DNA from: Acidovorax sp. MR-S7
GTDB taxonomy: Bacteria; Pseudomonadota; Gammaproteobacteria; Burkholderiales; Burkholderiaceae_C
Direction of reading: 5' to 3'
NCBI RefSeq assembly: GCF_000400995.2
Contig: NZ_DF238891.1
Span: 62,001-126,000, forward strand
DNA length: 64,000 nucleotides
Below the pieces are notes generated by a model. It was not told the DNA's origin. It saw only the letters and a program-made list of their open reading frames with translations, and made no database searches. This document shows positions 62,780 through 64,000 of the stretch, one piece after another (position 1 is the stretch's first letter; the number at the start of each line of letters is the position of its first letter). The position numbers and the translations under genes are program-made.

Positions 62780-63356
62780 GTTCGTGGAATCCACGCGCGG
62801 CCCTGTGCCCTTCAAGAACGTCGTGATGGACTACCCACTGGCGCGGGCGATGGAAGACGGCTTCGTCAAAGAGCCTGCGGCCGTGACCCAGCGCAATTTC
62901 GACGCCAAGGCGCACTCGGCTGAAGAGATCGAAAAGATCAAGCTGGAAGATGGTGTTCGCCTGCACGAGACCACCAAGGTCGAGTTGCTGACCTATGCCC
63001 GAGAGAACGGCGTGAAGGTGGTCAAGCCCTTCATGCTCGTGATCGCACGCGACACCACGCATGCCTCGCAGCTGAAGACGCTGATTGAGTCATCGGCCTT
63101 CTATGAAGGGCGCTATGCGGACAAGGTGATTCAGGTGGACTCCAGCCGCACGGGGGCCGAAGAGGAGGAGATGATCTCCAAGCTCCTGGCGGTTGAGAGC
63201 GTGGACGAACCCACCGAGATCGTCATCCACGTCAACATGCTCAAAGAGGGCTGGGACGTGACGAACCTCTACACCATCGTGCCCCTGCCCCTGTACTCAC
63301 CCAGGGCGCGCAACGTCGCCAGTTGCTGCGCGTCGAAGCGCAGCTTGGCGAGGTAG
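62772..63356 (+). pseudogene. internal fragment of a type III restriction Res subunit
   Basis: About 175 residues match the middle of type III restriction helicase subunits: FVESTRGPVPFKNVVMDYPL, HETTKVELLTYARENGVKVV, FMLVIARDTTHASQLKTLIE, VNMLKEGWDVTNLYTIVPL. The N-terminal helicase half with its DEAD motif and the C-terminal endonuclease are missing. The end changes at about 63294 into sequence from a Fic gene on the other strand, so the stop at 63356 is accidental. No Mod subunit is here. Confidence 0.8.
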
Positions 63357-63376
63357 TCTGGCGAGAGTGATTGCAT
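63290..63376 (-). pseudogene. N-terminal fragment of a Fic-family protein
   Basis: From an ATG at 63376 the minus strand encodes MQSLSPDYLAKLRFDAQQLA then TLRALGEYRG, the typical N-terminus of Fic/DUF4172-type AMPylators. The frame then runs into the restriction fragment in antisense. The fold's Fic motif is not present. Upstream DNA to 63480 appears to be its intact promoter region. Confidence 0.65.
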
Positions 63377-63404
63377 GCAGCAGCATCCGGACGAGGAAGA
63401 ATAG

Positions 63405-63472
63405 GGTAATACTACCGCATATTGGGGTATGTTTGATCTTCATTACCCCAATAACTCGATGATTACCCCATT
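63405..63472. promoter_or_regulatory. operator-like repeats upstream of the Fic fragment
   Basis: ATTGGGGTA (63421-63429) and TACCCCAAT (63444-63452) form a perfect 9-bp inverted repeat. ATTACCCCA recurs at 63442-63450 and 63462-63470, a 20-base step, and AGGGTAAT at about 63404-63411 is a further inverted half. The arrangement suggests a cooperative DNA-binding site for the lost Fic protein or its partner. Confidence 0.6.
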
Positions 63473-63604
63473 CATTCCTGTCGGATCAGCTTGCGGACTC
63501 CGGTTCGTCGGGATCGGTCGGAGCCGCGCCCGGCGCTGTCCCCTTGACGGGCCTCTCTGCCTCAATGCGCTGGGGCTTCAGCCTGTGTGCCGGTTTGCCT
63601 TGCG

Positions 63605-63865
63605 ATGCGGTGCCGTAGGTGTGGGCTGTGTTGCGAGCAGGTACATCGGTCGCCTGAAACCGCGTTCCTGGACGGTGGCAACGGCAGTTGCAGACATTTC
63701 GATGCAACCAGCCGGCATTGCACAATCTATGCGTCGCGGCCCGACATCTGCCGGGTCGACCGACAGTATGTGCTGCGATTTCACACCCAGTGCACCTGGG
63801 ATGAGTTCGTGGCGATCAACATCCGGGCCTGCAGGCAACTGGCAGAGCTGCATGAAGATGTCTGA
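63605..63865 (+). CDS. YkgJ-family cysteine-cluster protein
   Basis: An 86-residue protein with the N-terminal MRCRRCGLCCEQ cluster (Cys3, 6, 9, 10) followed by SCRHFD, HCTIYASRPDICR and further Cys, the pattern of YkgJ zinc/iron-chelating proteins. The ATG at 63605 is chosen over a GTG at 63587 because the family begins close to the CxxCGxCC motif. Its role is unknown. It is one of the few intact-looking genes in the island. Confidence 0.8.
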   Translation: MRCRRCGLCCEQVHRSPETAFLDGGNGSCRHFDATSRHCTIYASRPDICRVDRQYVLRFHTQCTWDEFVAINIRACRQLAELHEDV

Positions 63866-64000
63866 CACTGATTCGACCTTTGGTTGGCAACTGCGCCGAG
63901 AATCGCTCTGCGGTCAACTCTCACCTTGAACCTTGAGTTCATGCACCGCGTCCATCCACCAACTTGAAGCTTGATGGTGGCGACCAGTGCCCGCCGCCTG

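Noticed and set aside
63486-63725. Minus-strand frame ending in a charged tail (PVKGTAPGAAPTDPDEPESAS)
   Set aside because: The last 35 residues might be the tail of a lost gene upstream of Fic, but most of the frame is antisense to the YkgJ gene and there is no start signal.
63900-64000. Dyad CCACCA...TGGTGG near the right edge as a promoter operator
   Set aside because: The arms are short, no gene follows in the window, and it cannot be told apart from chance.

Overview
The window is high-GC chromosomal DNA from a betaproteobacterium, most likely family Comamonadaceae (Acidovorax/Alicycliphilus/Diaphorobacter-like). This rests on gene content and order (argB-slmA, ahcY-tlyA-metF behind an SAH riboswitch, rplM-rpsI, glmU-histidine kinase, erpA-anmK-M23-tyrS) and on many copies of a short palindromic repeat (core TCCAGCGCTT...AAGCGCTGGA with flanking AGCTAT and TTTGA bits), which I associate with that family. 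No rRNA, tRNA, CRISPR array or intact transposase gene was seen.

Layout. 1-5.4 kb: the end of a cell-surface polysaccharide locus, with a glycosyltransferase tail, a Wzm/Wzt-type ABC exporter, an acyltransferase-like protein, a methyltransferase with a coiled coil and basic amphipathic tail, a hexapeptide acetyltransferase and a lytic transglycosylase. 5.4-10.6 kb: a minus-strand operon (methyltransferase, SMR-type small membrane protein, polyprenyl-phosphate glycosyltransferase, GT39-like membrane glycosyltransferase) that looks like a lipid-linked sugar modification cassette, divergent from a WecA/MraY-like initiating transferase. 10.7-12.3 kb: argB and slmA. 12.4-22.2 kb: a TetR gene with its operator, then a fatty-acid degradation cluster (acyl-CoA dehydrogenase, HCDH/ECH fusion, thiolase, hydrolase, thioesterases, enoyl-CoA hydratase). 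22.3-25.1 kb: bactofilin, acyl-CoA thioesterase and an Atm1-like ABC transporter. 25.2-30.2 kb: a minus-strand TRAP transporter plus acetoin/2-oxoacid dehydrogenase E1 gene pair. 30.4-35.8 kb: a LysR gene, a solitary amino-acid binding protein and a GltIJKL amino-acid ABC transporter. 35.8-41.8 kb: HAD phosphatase, prfC and the riboswitch-led methyl-cycle operon ahcY-tlyA-metF. 41.8-54.4 kb: housekeeping and envelope genes (RlpA, RlmJ, a Ser/Thr kinase, L13/S9, a second bactofilin, erpA, anmK, an M23 peptidase, tyrS, a LysR gene and a DUF2917 gene). 54.5-60.7 kb: glmU, an orphan kinase, cbpM/cbpA, an Lrp-family gene and glmS.

From about 60.7 kb to the end the character changes. Directly after glmS, at the classical attTn7 position, is an array of 20-bp-spaced repeats that looks like a Tn7-like transposon end. 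It is followed by a mosaic of truncated genes from other contexts: a catalytically complete JAB/JAMM peptidase overlapping the tail of a ThiF/E1-like gene, an unknown fragment, a HAD fragment fused out of frame to the middle of a type III restriction Res subunit, the first codons of a Fic protein with its operator-like promoter region, and a YkgJ-type cysteine-cluster gene. I read it as a decayed defence island in the glmS attachment site.

A second theme is the palindromic repeat itself. Besides intergenic copies, repeat-like sequence lies inside reading frames: an in-frame segment of the HAD phosphatase, an extra loop in GlmU, the C-terminus and stop of the Lrp gene, the signal peptide of a DUF2147 protein, and an apparent rho-independent terminator after the DUF2917 gene. 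This resembles the protein-coding palindromic elements known from Rickettsia.
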